This document shows positions 20,462-32,690 of a DNA stretch of 64,000 nucleotides, piece after piece. The translations under genes and the position numbers were made by a program. Source of the stretch: Ryuthela nishihirai (Eukaryota > Arthropoda > Arachnida > Araneae > Heptathelidae); contig JAWZYU010000005.1 of NCBI GenBank assembly GCA_038380435.1, positions 33,254,001-33,318,000 on the forward strand, read 5' to 3'. The notes below the pieces were generated by a model. It was not told the DNA's origin. It did not search any database and saw only the letters and a list, made by a program, of their open reading frames with translations. The number at the start of each line of letters is the position of its first letter. Position 1 is the stretch's first letter.

Positions 20462-21498
20462 CCCTTGGATGCAGGTGCGGACATCCCAGATTAAGAATCC
20501 CTTGGATGCAGGTGCGGACATCCCAGATTAAGAATCCCTTGGATGCAGGTGCGGACATCCCAGATTAAGAATCCCTTGGATACAGGTGCCGACATCCCAG
20601 ATTAAGAATCCCTTGGATGCAGGTGCGGACATCCCAGATTAAGAATCCCTTGGATGCAGGTGCGGACATCCCAGATTAAGAATCCCTTGGATGCAGGTGC
20701 GGACATCCCAGATTAAGAATCCCTTGGATGCAGGTGCCGACATCCCAGATTAAGAATCCCTTGGATGCAGGTGCCGACATCCCAGATTAAGAATCCCTTG
20801 GATGCAGGTGCGGACATCCCAGATTAAGAATCCCTTGGATGAAGGTGCGGACATCCCAGATTAAGAATCCCTTGGATGCAGGTGCGGACATCCCAGATTA
20901 AGAATCCCTTGGATGCAGGTGCCGATATCCCAGATTAAGAATCCCTTGGATGCAGGTGCCGACATCCCAGATTAAGAATCCCTTGGATGCAGGTGCGGAC
21001 ATCCCAGATTAAGAATCCCTTGGATGCAGGTGCGGACATCCCAGATTAAGAATCCCTTGGATGCAAGTGCGGACATCCCAGATTAAGAATCCCTTGGATG
21101 CAGGTGCGGACATCCCAGATTAAGAATCCCTTGGATTCAGGTGCGGACATCCCAGATTAAGAATCCCTTGGATGCAGGTGCGGACATCCCAGATTAAGAA
21201 TCCCTTGAATGCAGGTGCGGACATCCCAGATTAAGAATCCCTTGGATGCAGGTGCGGACATCCCAGATTAAGAATCCCTTGGATGCAAGTGCGGACATCC
21301 CAGATTAAGAATCCCTTGGATGCAGGTGCGGACATCCCAGATTAAGAATCCCTTGGATGCAGGTGCGGACATCCCAGATTAAGAATCCCTTGGATGCAGG
21401 TGCGGACATCCCAGATTAAGAATCCCTTGGATGCAGATGCGGACATCCCAGATTAAGAATCCCTTGGATGCAGGTGCGGACATCCCAGATTAAGAATC
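20462..21498. repeat. 37-bp minisatellite, 28 units
   Basis: The unit CCCTTGGATGCAGGTGCGGA plus 17 bases repeats head to tail with very few substitutions (for example GCGGACATC versus GCCGACATC). The period is not a multiple of three and all frames are closed. High uniformity suggests recent expansion. Confidence 0.97.
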
Positions 21499-21991
21499 CC
21501 TGACTTAGATGATTCAATTTTGAAGATGGTTATGCGTATTTTCCTCACACATCATAATCAGCAAAATATTCCACTCAGCTTCAGTTTTCACTCTAAACTG
21601 CGGCACGAATTTTAATAAGAATAAGGAAAGATTTTTCAATTAGAGCAAGAAAACCGTGTTTACGCACCCAGACAAATACAGACGTCCGTACCTTGACGTT
21701 AATATGCATAAGGCGAATCTCCCGGAGAAGCAACTCGTTGACTCCGACAGATTATGTGTGTGCATTTCCTTCCTCTTTATCTCACGGAAATTCATCCAGA
21801 TGTTATCCGAGAGCTCCTTGGGAGCCGGAGAGCGTTTGCAAATGGCCAAGAGACAGAGAATGAAAACGGGAACGATTCTCAGCTGCAGTTGCAGCTTTTT
21901 CCGAGCAACAAAACACGCGAAACTTTTTCGGGTATATATATATTAACATTTTCTATTATGAAAGAATATTTTCTTCCCATTAATATTTTAC
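21499..21991. other. Unique spacer
   Basis: No gene or repeat recognised. 21660-21900 is open in more than one frame on both strands, without family features. Confidence 0.4.
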
Positions 21992-22732
21992 AGTTGGATT
22001 GTTTTTCTTCTCTGAGTGGCATTTTTTTTGCACACAATGGATTGGATTGGATTGTTTTACCTCTGAGCGGCACTTTTTTGCACACCATGGGCTAAATGGC
22101 CAGGCCACAAGGATCCCGAAGGCTCAGAGAAGGTTGGGGGAGGGGACCCACTGGAATAGCTGTTGGGAGACAGATGGTAGCCTCCCGTCAAGGCCATCCA
22201 GCCTGTTCTTTAACGTGCACAGGGTATGGTCCTCCCGCACACGGGGCCACGACTTAACGTCCCATCCGACGGACGGCGGCCTTTTCAAGCCCATCGGTGT
22301 CCCCTACTGACCGTGGGCAGGGCAGGGGAAATTTTGCGGAGATAAATCTCAACGCTGACCCAGCTGGGACTCGAACCTGGGAACTACAGATTACGAGCCT
22401 GGCGCGCTACCGACTGAGCCACCCCCGCCCCAAAAAGGTTGTGGGAGGAGACCCACTGGAACGGCTGTTGGGAGACAGATGGTAGCCCCCCGCCAAGGCC
22501 ATCCAGCGTGTTATTTAACGTGCACAGGGAATGGCTCCCCGCACACGGTGCCACGGCTTAACGCCCAATCAGACGGACGGCGGCCTTTTCTAATCCCATT
22601 GGTGTGTCCCTTACTGACCGCGGGCAGAGTGTTTTGCAGAGATAAATCTCAACGCTGGCTCAGCTGGGACTCGAACCTGGGAACTGTAGATTATGAGACT
22701 GGCGAGCTACCGAATGAGGCACTGCCGCCCCT
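21992..22732 (-). mobile_element. Old SINE-A split by younger SINE-A
   Basis: The 3' end of the old copy is at 21992-22039 and its body and head at 22434-22732, with a younger copy between. Part of the body at the junction is missing. Confidence 0.8.
22040..22431 (-). mobile_element. SINE-A, full length, nested
   Basis: Intact head to tail in minus sense, ending CCACCCCCGCCCC at the head side. Inserted in the older SINE-A. Confidence 0.9.
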
Positions 22733-22744
22733 GAAGAGATTCTG

Positions 22745-22836
22745 AGTTATGATTTTTTTTTACCTTTGAGAACACTTTTTTTGCATACAATGAGCTAAAT
22801 GTCCAGATCACAAGGACCCCAAAGTCTCAGAGTGCA
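22745..22836 (-). mobile_element. SINE-A 3' fragment
   Basis: Only the terminal ~90 bp are left (TTTACCTTTGAGAACACTT to CAAAGTCTCAGAG), strongly diverged. Confidence 0.7.
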
Positions 22837-22866
22837 GATTACATAACACTAAGTTATCACAGAATA

Positions 22867-23073
22867 AATAATAAATAAATACCCCCTCAAGCAGCTGCTT
22901 GCCACAGAGGTCTGACAGGAGCCTGTCAGTTTATATGCCACAGTAGAAGATCTGAGAGGATGGCAGGACCTCAGCAGAAAAACGACACTAACATCCATGC
23001 CTTACCCGGGGCTCGAACCCAGGTCCCGTAGATCAGTAGCCAAGCGCGCTAACCACTCGGCCACGGGACTGTA
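22867..23073 (-). mobile_element. SINE-B, full length
   Basis: Complete head with CCACTCGGCCACGGGAC at the 5' end. Flanked by a perfect 13-bp duplication TTATCACAGAATA (22854-22866, 23074-23086). Confidence 0.95.
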
Positions 23074-23086
23074 TTATCACAGAATA

Positions 23087-24163
23087 GTGAAAGAAAATTT
23101 AATTTAAAATTCAAAAATAGGATTTTACTTGTGGTATTATAAGTCCTGACCTTAAGGCATATTGTGGTGTAAGGTCACATCATAAACTGGTGTAACATTA
23201 CGCCAGCTTTACACTATTGTATTACATTACACTATCTTACACTGTAGGGGGAGAAAGACCGTTGTACAGATAGCACTAACATAGTTTGCATTAAACTACA
23301 TGGACAGAATAAAAAAAAAATCCTGCTTTTATGCGAAGTTATTAAAGAAGAAAAAAGGATTACTTCTGAGAACTCGCCAAAACTGTTTTTATCGACTTCT
23401 CATCATGAAGAAGCCAGATATTCAGACGATGCGCATTTCTTAGTCTGTAAATAGCCAGACAGTGAACATGACCACTTGCATTTAGATGATCGTTTGCATC
23501 AAATACCAACCATCATCTAAATGCAATGCGCCACATCATGCAGCTTAGTAACTATGGGTCTTCTTTTAATTGCTTAAAGATGTTCCTTTATTGCGTACGG
23601 ATTTATTCTTTTTCTCTGGCGACTGAGCTTTCAAAGAAGACGCCTTCTTCGAAGGCAGTACGTGTTTAGATTAGCGCTTGGCGGCCTCGTTTTCACGCGG
23701 TCACGGCGATATTGATGTTTTGTCGCGCGGCAAACTATATACCATAGCTGGTCGAACGATGTATGCTGTCCAAACGCGAATGAAGGTCGTGTGCATAATG
23801 GGATTCCGAAACTGCAAACTCCACCAATTTTCCATTTTCTTTGTCTAACTGAATATCGATCGAAAACCCACTTCTTCCCGCGTTTAGTCTATCATAACAA
23901 AGCTTCAAACACAGACTCTGTCGTAAGAATGTTGTTGGCTTTCCGAATTTCTTTAAGCAAATCTGTTCACTGCTTTTCTAAAGTGGTGATTTGTCCTTGT
24001 CTGCAGACAATATTGATTGCTCAAAAATCCATTTATCTTCTCTTCAGAAATTACATAAATAATTTTGCATTCCCAAGTTCCTTAACAACTCTCTCTGCTA
24101 TTAGTTTCAAACTATTCGTTGTTCTTTTATTTTTCGGTGAATGAAACTATTTCTTTTATCGTA
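23087..24163. other. Unique spacer; CpG-richer at 23590-23780
   Basis: Holds a 15-bp inverted repeat TTGCATTTAGATGAT (about 23474-23525) and several GTGTAA/TTACAC words at 23160-23245. 23590-23780 is richer in CG dinucleotides than its surroundings. A 117-codon open frame at 23791-24144 has no recognisable family. Confidence 0.4.
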
Positions 24164-24352
24164 GGCACGCTTGGCTACTGATCTAAGGGACCTGGGTTCG
24201 AGCCCCGGGTAAGACATGGATGTTCGTGTCGTTTTTCTGCTGAGGTCCTGCCATTCTCTCAGACCTTCTACTATGGCATATAAACTGACAGGCTCCTGTC
24301 AGACCTCTGTGGCAAGCAGCTGCTTGAGGGGGTATCTTTTTTTTTATTTTTT
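24164..24352 (+). mobile_element. SINE-B, head slightly truncated
   Basis: Begins at GCACGCTTGGCTACTGATC, lacking the first ~20 bases, and ends in a T-rich tail. Confidence 0.88.
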
Positions 24353-24354
24353 TT

Positions 24355-24425
24355 AGGGGCGTCTACCTTTCCTTAATCAGGAAGGGGACACCGATGGGAT
24401 TTAAGAGCCGCCGTCCGTCGGATGG
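24355..24425 (+). mobile_element. SINE-A internal fragment
   Basis: Short piece (AGGAAGGGGACACCGATGGG to GTCGGATGGG) abutting an opposite-strand SINE-A. Confidence 0.65.
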
Positions 24426-24754
24426 GTTGGGTTGTTTTATTTCTGAGCGGCACTTTTTTTTGCACACCATGGGCTAAATGGCTAGGTCACATAAGACCCC
24501 GAAGGTTTTTGGAGGAGATCCACTAGAACAGCTGTTGGGAGACAGATGGATGGCTTTTCAGCAAACGGGCCACGGCTTAACGTCCCATCCGACGGACGGC
24601 GCCCTTTTCAAGCCCATCGATGTCCCCTATTGACCGTGGGCAGAGCGGAGAGTTTTGCGGAGAAAAATCTCAGCGCTGGCACTAGTGGGACTCGAATCCG
24701 AGAACTGCAGATTACGAGCCTGGCTCGCTCCTGATTGAGTCACCCCTCTTCCCT
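24426..24754 (-). mobile_element. SINE-A, internally deleted
   Basis: 3' end, body and head are present, but the GTTAAAGAACACGC part of the body is deleted between GACAGATGG and GGGCCACGGC. Confidence 0.85.
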
Positions 24755-26234
24755 CAGGGGAACTGGAAAGGAGACTGAGATCTAAAAAAATGTAAGAGCC
24801 AATGGTTCCCAACCTGTAAATGTTCCCTTAGGAACAACGATTATTTGCTAAGATAGCAATGAGCATTTCTGAAGCATATTTTATATATCACATTATTACA
24901 CAGATTATATCGCACGTGAGCTATTCCTTAAGGCTAACCCCCATCTTAAAATACTGCACATATCTTTTTTTTCAATATCGTTAACTGGCCGAATCTGGAA
25001 GAAAAGTTTACTGTTATATTGTGGAAATGCATAGTACGTAAATTTAAAAAAAAAAGTTCCAAGAAGAGTTTTTATCCATAAAAAAGAAATACGCTATTTA
25101 TATATAAAGTAACTCTTCAGACAAAGTAAATATCGACTCGCTATTATTGTATTATAATGCACTACCGTACAAGAAGAATCTTACCAAAACTAAAACAGTC
25201 ATTGAAACGGTTAGTCCGGCACTTCCTAAGCTTTGTTTCCTCCAATCTCATTCTCTGAGTGGCAAACTTATTGCAAAAACGAAGTGAACGGCTCGTAAGC
25301 GATCTTTTCCCGTAAACTCAATCTCTTAGTCGATGAAGCAATCGAAGGTATCCTAATTAGCGAGCCAAACACCATTGCGCGCAGTAGAATCATTCTCCGT
25401 CAGAGAAGGGCCCTTTTCTGTGGCTCGCTTCACCGACTACACGGGGACTATAATTATAACGATAACGCTTGGCTTGTTTCGTTCTGGAAAGGTTTCAGAT
25501 CTCTTCCAAGAAAGACATCGAAGTGGATGGGAGCTATAAGTTTTCTACTAACTGTTGTATGCAGAGAGTTTTTGTTTGCCAGCACTCCCTAATCTCTTTT
25601 TCTCTGGAGATCTTTTTTTCTTCTTTACCTTCTTTATTCTGTACCTATAAGTGCTGGTAGCTACGTATTCAGATGGTAAATTTCGGACGGCCTAATTTCG
25701 CTGAATAGGATCCTCAACTTAATTAACGCAGTCTTAATTCTAACTGGCACCACTTCCAAAAGATGCCGTTTTCATTCGTTTTAAGTCCATCCTTGATAAT
25801 TTCCTCTTTCCCATCTGCTTCTGATATTTTTATTCTTCGTTCAGGCGTATCATTTTCCATTCTCAAGTGTCATCTGCTGAAAAGAGGTTCGGTGTGTCTT
25901 TAGTTTCTGTTGTCTTTTAAGTTTCGACAAACAGAATTCATCAAAAAAAGAAATCGAGACGCTGTTGAATCGAAGAGGAGACAAATTAGATCCTTCGCAA
26001 CTTCAGACATGGCTTTTATTTTTTATGTTAAAACGAAAACAAGATGAAAATAAAAATCTATCAAATTTTTTATATTAGTTTCGTTATTTTACAGGAATAT
26101 TCTGATTAGTTTCGAAGAAGTTTTAGTGGAACAGTAGAATCACGAAAGTTATTATTTAAAATATTTAATCATCCCTCAAACAGGGAATTTGATGGTCCAA
26201 GCTCTTACCACTTTAAATCAGTTCGTACCATTTT
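24755..26234. other. Unique spacer of 1.5 kb
   Basis: No gene or known repeat recognised. 25200-25660 is less AT-rich and contains short opposing open frames without family features. Confidence 0.4.
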
Positions 26235-26612
26235 GGGCGGGGGTGGCTCAGTCGGTAGCGCGCCAGGCTCGTAATCTGTAGTTCCCAGGTTCGAGTCCCA
26301 GCTGGGTCAGCGTTGAGATTTATCTCCGCAAAAATTCCCCGCCCTGCCCACGGTCAGTAGGGGACACCGATGGGCTTGGAAAGGCCGCCGTCCGTCGGAT
26401 GGGACGTTAAGCCGTTGTCCCGTGTGCGGGAGAGCCATAGCCTGTGCACGTTAAAGAACACGCTGGACGGAGGCTACCATCTGTCTCCCAACAGCTGTTC
26501 CAGTGGGTCCCCTCCCCCAACCTTCTCTGAGTCTTCCATGAGGGTCCATGTGACCTGGCCATTTAGCCCATAGTGTGCAAAAAAGTGCCGCTCAAAGGTA
26601 AAACAACCCAAC
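26235..26612 (+). mobile_element. SINE-A, nearly full length
   Basis: Lacks ~15 bases after GAACACGCTGGA and has a small insertion near CTTCCATGAGGG. Abuts a SINE-B. Confidence 0.9.
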
Positions 26613-26790
26613 CCTCAAACAGTTGCTTTTCGTAGAGGCTTGGCAAGAGTCTGTCAGTTTAACATGCCACAGAGAAAATCTATGAGGAAAGCGAGACCTC
26701 ATCAGAGAGACAACACAAACATCCGTGCCGTATTCTGACTCGAACCCAGGTCCCTTTGATCAGTAGCCAAGCGCGCTAACTAATCCGAGA
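26613..26790 (-). mobile_element. SINE-B, diverged
   Basis: CTCAAACAGTTGCTTTTCG to GTAGCCAAGCGCGCTAAC, with an altered body. Older than most SINE-B copies here. Confidence 0.8.
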
Positions 26791-27082
26791 GATTAGAAGT
26801 TTTTCCTTTGAAATTATAAGTATAATATTTTTATATTTTTTAATTTTTATTTTTTTTTTATGTTTTTACATTTATGTTGTGTTCGTACATTTTTCCTAGC
26901 CCACCTCTTTCGTACATCACTAAAAGTGAGTAAAAGCTTGGATGGGGAGTCATTTCAACGAACCTGCAGCATCCTTAGAGATCAACTGATGATATGCAAC
27001 GCATATACGAACGATGACAAGACATTAAAAGCAAATAGAAAAAACAACGATGATCTAAAAATACTGATATTTTTACATATTC

Positions 27083-27212
27083 GGTGGCGAGTGGTTAGCA
27101 CGCTTGGCTACTGATCAAAAAGACCTGGGTTCGAACTCCGGGTAAGACATGGATGATAGTTGTCGTTCTGCCGAAGTTTCTGTCGTAAGCAGCTGCTTGA
27201 GGGTTTATGTTT
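27083..27212 (+). mobile_element. SINE-B with internal deletion
   Basis: Head intact (GGCGAGTGGTTAGCACGC, GGGTTCGAACTCC). The middle of the body is deleted, but the GTAAGCAGCTGCTTGAGGG end remains. Confidence 0.85.
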
Positions 27213-27322
27213 TTATCTTAATGATAAAAATTCTAGTTCTAATAAGATTAATGCTTATAGAGCCAAGATACTATTGCTGTATCTAATAAGTTATAATGAA
27301 CACTAGCTGCTGTTGTTGTGAG

Positions 27323-27616
27323 TTGGGTTGTTTAACCTCTGAGCGGCACTTTTTTGCACACCATGGGCTAAATGGCAGGTCACATGGACCCCGAAGGCTC
27401 AGAGAAGGTTGGGGGAGGGGATCCACTGGAACAGCTGTTGGGAGACAGATGGTAGCCTCCCGTCAAGGCCATCCAGCGTGTTCTTTAACGTGCACAGGGT
27501 ATGGCTCTCCCGCACACGAGGCCACGGCTTAACGTCCCATCCGACGGACGGCGGCCTTTCCAAGCCCATCGGTGTCCCTTACTGACCGTGGGCAGGGCGG
27601 GGAATTTTGCGGAGAT
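27323..27616 (-). mobile_element. Head-less SINE-A
   Basis: A full 3' end and body, stopping on the head side at GAATTTTGCGGAGAT, the same junction as at 14545, 28431 and 44430. No clear duplication seen. Confidence 0.88.
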
Positions 27617-28003
27617 GCCAAAAGAGTGTACACAGTGTGCTCATGGGAGGACCATTAAAAATCTTTAACATTTGCTCCATGTGTGGGGGGCGTATCTGTT
27701 TACAGTGCAAATATCCTGAATGACCTTAAGGAATCCCCTTTCTCCGAACCTTTATCCCCCTTTTGTGAAGCAAAAAGGAACTAAAGCTAAATAAGCCAAA
27801 ACGAAAAATATATTAATTATAAGAGCAAGAAAAAAATGCAGAAGACAAAAATGTATTTCGCATTTTTATTTTCAAATTTTACGTTTTGTCACTTTTATAC
27901 AGTCAATAGATTACATTTTGTTGCAATAACGTAAATTTGTTTTTTTTTTTTTTTCCTGAGAGAATCTATGATATTTGCATGTGTTAGTGGTAGTCTTATT
28001 TGG
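27617..28003. other. AT-rich spacer
   Basis: Nothing recognised; includes a T-run near 27940. Confidence 0.35.
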
Positions 28004-28460
28004 CTAGTCCCGTGACCGAGTGGTTAGCACGCTAGGCTACTGATCAAAGGACCTGGGTTCGAGACCCAGGTAAGACATGGATGTTTGTGTTGTTTTTCTG
28101 CTGCGGTCTGACAGGCTCCTGTCAAACCTCTGTGGCAAGCAGCTGCTTGAAGGTTGGGTTGTTTTACCTCTGAGCGGCATTTTTTGCACACCATGGGCTA
28201 AATGGCCAGGTCACATGGACCCCGAAGGCTCAGAGAAGGTTGGGGGAGGAGACCCACTGGAACAGCTGTTGGGAGACAGATGGTAGCCTCCCGTTAAGGC
28301 CATCCAGCGTGTTCTTTAACGTGTACAGGGTATGGCTCTCCCGCACATGGGCCACGTCTCTGACGAACGGCGGCCTTTCCAAGCCCATCGGTGTCCCCTA
28401 CTGACCGTGGGCAGGGCGGGGAATTTTGCGGAGCTGCTTGAGGGAGTATTTATTTTATTT
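28004..28460 (+). mobile_element. SINE-B interrupted by head-less SINE-A
   Basis: The SINE-B head and body lie at 28004-28153, and its tail (GCTTGAGGGAGTATTTATTTT) resumes at 28432. The SINE-B target sequence AGCTGCTTGA(A/G)GG is duplicated around the insert. Confidence 0.9.
28154..28431 (-). mobile_element. Head-less SINE-A, nested in SINE-B
   Basis: Truncated at CCGCAAAATTCC on its 5' side. Flanked by a 13-bp duplication AGCTGCTTGA(A/G)GG (28141-28153, 28432-28444). It also lacks a few bases near GGCCACGTCTCTGACG. Confidence 0.9.
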
Positions 28461-29127
28461 ACAGTGTAAATTGTACTAAATATATAAACAAAAGGACATG
28501 TTTTCGACGCAGAGAAATTGGTACTTGCATTCATCTTAACTAAGAACAAGAAAAAACTGCAATCTTTCATATCACAAAAAGGTAAGACTCAAGCCGTAAG
28601 AAAAAATAACTTCACAAACAAGTTGCACTTAAAATGATGCTAAACTCATGTCGTTTATGCGTCTTCAGTCTTTAAGGTGAAAAATTTCCTATGGATCATC
28701 AACGACTTATGTACTATTTAAAATGGTTTAATGAAAATTTCACTGGTCAAAATTTTGTATTTCCAAGTCGTTTTTTCGATCAGCTTGTTCTCAAAATGAA
28801 ATTCGTTTTCAGAAAGTCGATGATGCTATTCACAATAACTCTGTGGGCAAATCCGGTTTTACAAATAGATATAGCAAACAAGATAAAGTTGATGAATATT
28901 TAATTATTTAATTATAAAGTTTCTGTAATCTGTTAGTTGAAAACATTAATATCCATCAGAAAAAGTGTTTGCATCGATACTGATGAAAGCTTCAACTTAT
29001 TTGCAGCCAGCACAATGTACGAGGTTAATATATATTTTCTGTCTTTTACAAGGTTGAAGAGTTTACGAACTGCTTGTAAAATTCATTTGTGTTGAGAAAG
29101 AGACATCAACTTTTTTATCTTGACTGA
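28461..29127. other. AT-rich spacer
   Basis: No gene or repeat recognised. Confidence 0.4.
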
Positions 29128-29890
29128 ACATTTCAAACAACATTTCTTTAAGAGATCTTTTGGTGTCTCATTTCAGTAGCGAAATCACAAACATTTCAAA
29201 CAACACTTCTTTAAGAGATCTTTTGGTGTCTCATTTCAGTAGCGAAATCACAAACATTTCAAACAACACTTCTTTAAGAGATCTTTTGGTGTCTCATTTC
29301 AGTAGCGAAATCACAAACATTTCAAACAACTCTTCTTTAAGAGATCTTTTGGTATCTCATTTCAGTAGCGAAATCACAAACATTTCAAACAACACTTCTT
29401 TAAGAGATCTTTTGGTGTCTCATTTCAGTAACGAAATCACAAACATTTCAAACAACACTTCTTTAAGAGATCTTTTGGTGTCTCATTTCAGTAGCGAAAT
29501 CACAAACATTTCAAACAACACTTCTTTAAGAGATCTTCTGGTGTCTCATTTCAGTAACGAAATCACAAACGTTTCAAACAACACTTCTTTAAGAGATCTT
29601 TTGGTGTCTCATTTCAGTAGCGAAATCACAAACATTTCAAACAACACTTCTTTAAGAGATCTTTTGATGTCTCATTTCAGTAGCGAAATCACAAACATTT
29701 CAAACAACACTTCTTTAAGAGATCTTTTGATGTCTCATTTCAGTAACGAAATCACAAACATTTCAAACAACACTTCTTTAAGAGATCTTCTGGTGTCTCA
29801 TTTCAGTAACGAAATCACAAACATTTCAAACAACACTTCTTTAAGAGATCTTTTGGTGTCTCTCATTTCAGTAGCGAAATGACAAACATT
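29128..29890. repeat. 63-bp minisatellite, about 12 units, open in one frame
   Basis: The unit ACATTTCAAACAACACTTC to TTTCAGTAGCGAAATCACAA repeats every 63 bp. The plus strand is open for 240 codons as 11 copies of a 21-residue unit (LVSHFSSEITNISNNTSLRDL). A 2-bp duplication near 29865 shifts the frame. Substitutions hit all codon positions, so an open frame by period length is the simpler reading. Confidence 0.95.
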
Positions 29891-30231
29891 TCGATGTATC
29901 GATGTTCGTAAGTATTCAAAGCGAAATTTCAAAATTTTAGCAGTAACTGATTATCAAATCGTTTCGGTTTTTTCAAAAATTTTCAAAAGTGCAATGTTTG
30001 AAAACGTTAGCATCAATTTCTTTAGTTTTCGCCAATTTTGCAGACTTTTTTTCAGTACGAGTGACCGATGTTGAATGTTCTAGTTTCCGTTACTGTTCGT
30101 AACCTTTGATGAATACAAATATACACTACGTTCGGCAAAACATGGCACACGAAATATGATCGTACCATTCTCTACACAGCAGTGTAGTTGCTTCTATTCA
30201 AATTTTAATATTCAGTGATTACTAAATGCAA
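29891..30231. other. AT-rich spacer
   Basis: Nothing recognised. Confidence 0.35.
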
Positions 30232-30243
30232 CTGGTATATAGT

Positions 30244-30592
30244 TGGTTGGTTAGTTGTTATACCTCTGAGCGACACTTTTTTGCACACCATGGGCCCGAA
30301 GGCTCAGAGAAGGTTGGGGGAGGGGACCACTCTGGAACGGCTGTTGGGAGACAGATGGTAGCCTCCCGTCAGCCTGTTCTTTAACGTGCACAGGGTATGG
30401 TTCTCCCGGCCACGGCTTAACGTCCCATCCGACGGACGACAGCCTTTCCAATCCCATCGGTGTCCCCTACTGATCGTGTGCAGGGCGGGGAATTTTGCGG
30501 AGATAAATCTCAACACTGACCCAGATGGGACTCGAACCTGGGAACTGCAGATTACGAGCCTGGCGCGCTACCGACTATGCCACCCCCGCCCC
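30244..30592 (-). mobile_element. SINE-A with two internal deletions
   Basis: Lacks the CTAAATGGCCAGGTCACATG block and part of the middle. Flanked by a perfect 12-bp duplication CTGGTATATAGT (30232-30243, 30593-30604). Confidence 0.93.
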
Positions 30593-30604
30593 CTGGTATA
30601 TAGT

Positions 30605-31314
30605 AAAAATAAAAATTTACTGGTCAATCTCGTTGAAATGAATATTCGATTTAAATCTACATTTTTCCACTAACTAGAATGCAAAATGCCATTGGTGAAA
30701 ATAGAAATCTCGGTTTCAAAGACAACGAAGTTTTTCATTTTCCGACTTTTGCACGCTTTAAAATTTTTAATTCAAATTAACGTAAAATATTTGACTTTTA
30801 TTCCTTCAATTTAAAAAGTTACATTTTTCCCACCCCTCTGAGAAACCATAAAAAAACTCTTGCAATATTCCATTAAACGTTTCGACTTTTCCATATTTAG
30901 CGCTCTCTAACGATGCAAATTAAAACCACCTAAGAATTTGAATAATGGAAAAATATTTCATTAGTACCATTCCGACTGAAAAAGATTTTTTACAATTATC
31001 TCTTAAAGCAAAAGAATTGCTTTTTCTTCTACTCCTGGTTGTTAAAGAGACAACTTATTGTCGCAACTGCAAACCTAGTGATCTTCGAATTCTACCATCA
31101 AATTTTCAAATTTTTGGCATAAATGCATCAATTGCAATATACGTTTAAAAGTTTGCAATTATGGAGACTTGCGAAGGGCAAATTACAGTCAACTTGTTCT
31201 AGTAACATTTTTTAACACCTTCTACAAGGAACTGAAAAGATTTGCAATTTTTAGGAAGTCTCAAGGCTAAAACAAGCCACTGCAAAAATTATCGCTATTT
31301 CGATACAGAATAAA
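30605..31314. other. AT-rich spacer
   Basis: No gene or repeat recognised; one 67-codon open frame at 30945-31148 without family features. Confidence 0.4.
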
Positions 31315-31325
31315 AGAAAGACATT

Positions 31326-31715
31326 GGGTTGTTGGATAGTTTTTCCTCTGAGCGGCACTTTTTTGCACACCATGGGCTAAATGGCCAGGTCACATGGACC
31401 CCGAAGGCTCAGAGAAGGTGGGGGAGGGGACCCACTGGAACAGCTGTTAGGAGACAGATGGTAGCCTCCCGTCAAGGCCATCCAGCGTGTTCTTTAACGT
31501 GCACAGGGTATGGCTCTCCCGCACACGGGGCCACGGCTTAACGTCCCATCCGACGGACCGCGGCCTTTCCAAGCCCATCGGTGTCCCCTACTGACCGTGG
31601 GCAGGGCGGGGAATTTTGCGGAGATAAATCTCAACGCTGACCCAGCTGGGACTCGAACCTGGGAACTACAGATTACGAGCCTGGCGCGCTACCGACTGAG
31701 CCACCCCCGCCCAAA
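31326..31715 (-). mobile_element. SINE-A, full length
   Basis: Flanked by an AAAGAAAGACATT duplication (ending at 31325 and 31729). Confidence 0.94.
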
Positions 31716-31729
31716 GAAAGAAAGACATT

Positions 31730-32095
31730 GACATAAATACCTAATATCTCTCTCTGCTATATCCGAGGAGAAGAATCTTGAAGATGTGTTTTCACTTTCA
31801 AGGAAATTCTTCTAAGCTCTCGATTACATCAACACATTTCAGCACAGTTTTCAAAACAATCACAAAACTCGAAGCAAAATGAACATAAAGACTGCTGTCG
31901 AGTCTCGTCCTTGTTTCTAGTAAAAAGAAAAAGACATTCACGTCAATACAGATGTTGTTATTGGAACTTTTCATCGTTTGTGAGCGTTAGATGGGGTTTC
32001 TTGTTGTAATAAAAACGGTTCCAAAGTTTCCATTGAGAAAATGAAAAGTGGAATCTGAAGTTCCATTAGTTTCATGGTTATGATATTTTATGCAA
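31730..32095. other. AT-rich spacer
   Basis: Nothing recognised. Confidence 0.35.
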
Positions 32096-32312
32096 TTGGG
32101 TTGTTTTATCTCTGAGCTGTACTTTTTTGCATACACAATAATGGACTAAATAGCCAGGTCACGCGAACCCCGAAGTAACAAGGGCCCTGCGGACTTGGAG
32201 CTTGAGAGAAGGGGACCCACTGGACAGCTGTTAAGAGACAGAGGTAGCCTCCCGTCAAGGCCATCCAGCGTGTTCTTTAACATTCATAGTATATGGCTAT
32301 GCTACATACGGG
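32096..32312 (-). mobile_element. SINE-A 3' half, diverged
   Basis: 3' end to mid-body, ending with the private variant GGCTATGCTACATACGGG. The same variant is found in the adjacent copy at 32539-32554. Confidence 0.85.
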
Positions 32313-32690
32313 TTGGGTTGTTTTACCTCTGAGCGGCACTTTTTTGCACACCATGGGCCAGGTCACATGGACCCCGAGGCCACACCATGGCCATTTTGCA
32401 CACCATGGCCAGGTCACATGGACCCCGAAGTCTCAGAGAAGGTTGGGGGAGGGGACCCACTGGAACAGCTGTTGGGAGACAGATGGTAGCCTCCCGTCAA
32501 GGCCATCCAGCGTGTTCTTTAACATTCATAATATATGGCTATGCTACATACGGGACCACGGCTTTACGTACCATCCGATGGACGTCGGTCTTTCCAAGCC
32601 CTTTGGTGTCTCCTATTGACTGAGAGCAGGACGGAAAGTTTTGCCGAGATCAATTTCTCAACACTAGTCCATGTGGGATTCGATATTCCA
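32313..32690 (-). mobile_element. SINE-A, rearranged
   Basis: Contains a small internal duplication of CACACCATGG / GGTCACATGGACCCCGA. It shares the unusual ACATTCATA-TATATGGCTATGC variant with the preceding fragment, implying tandem partial duplication or insertion into a pre-existing copy. The head is decayed. Confidence 0.85.

Noticed and set aside
20462..21498. Regular 37-bp repeats resembling a CRISPR array
   Set aside because: Units are contiguous with no unique spacers, no cas genes are present, and the context is a eukaryotic genome.
28010..28075. tRNA gene candidates at SINE heads (for example GTGACCGAGTGGTTAGC with GGGTTCGAGACCC)
   Set aside because: A and B boxes are present but acceptor stems do not pair, and each continues into a SINE body; these are tRNA-derived heads.
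29160..29882. 240-codon ORF of 21-residue repeats
   Set aside because: A 63-bp minisatellite in frame by period length; treated as a repeat, not a gene.
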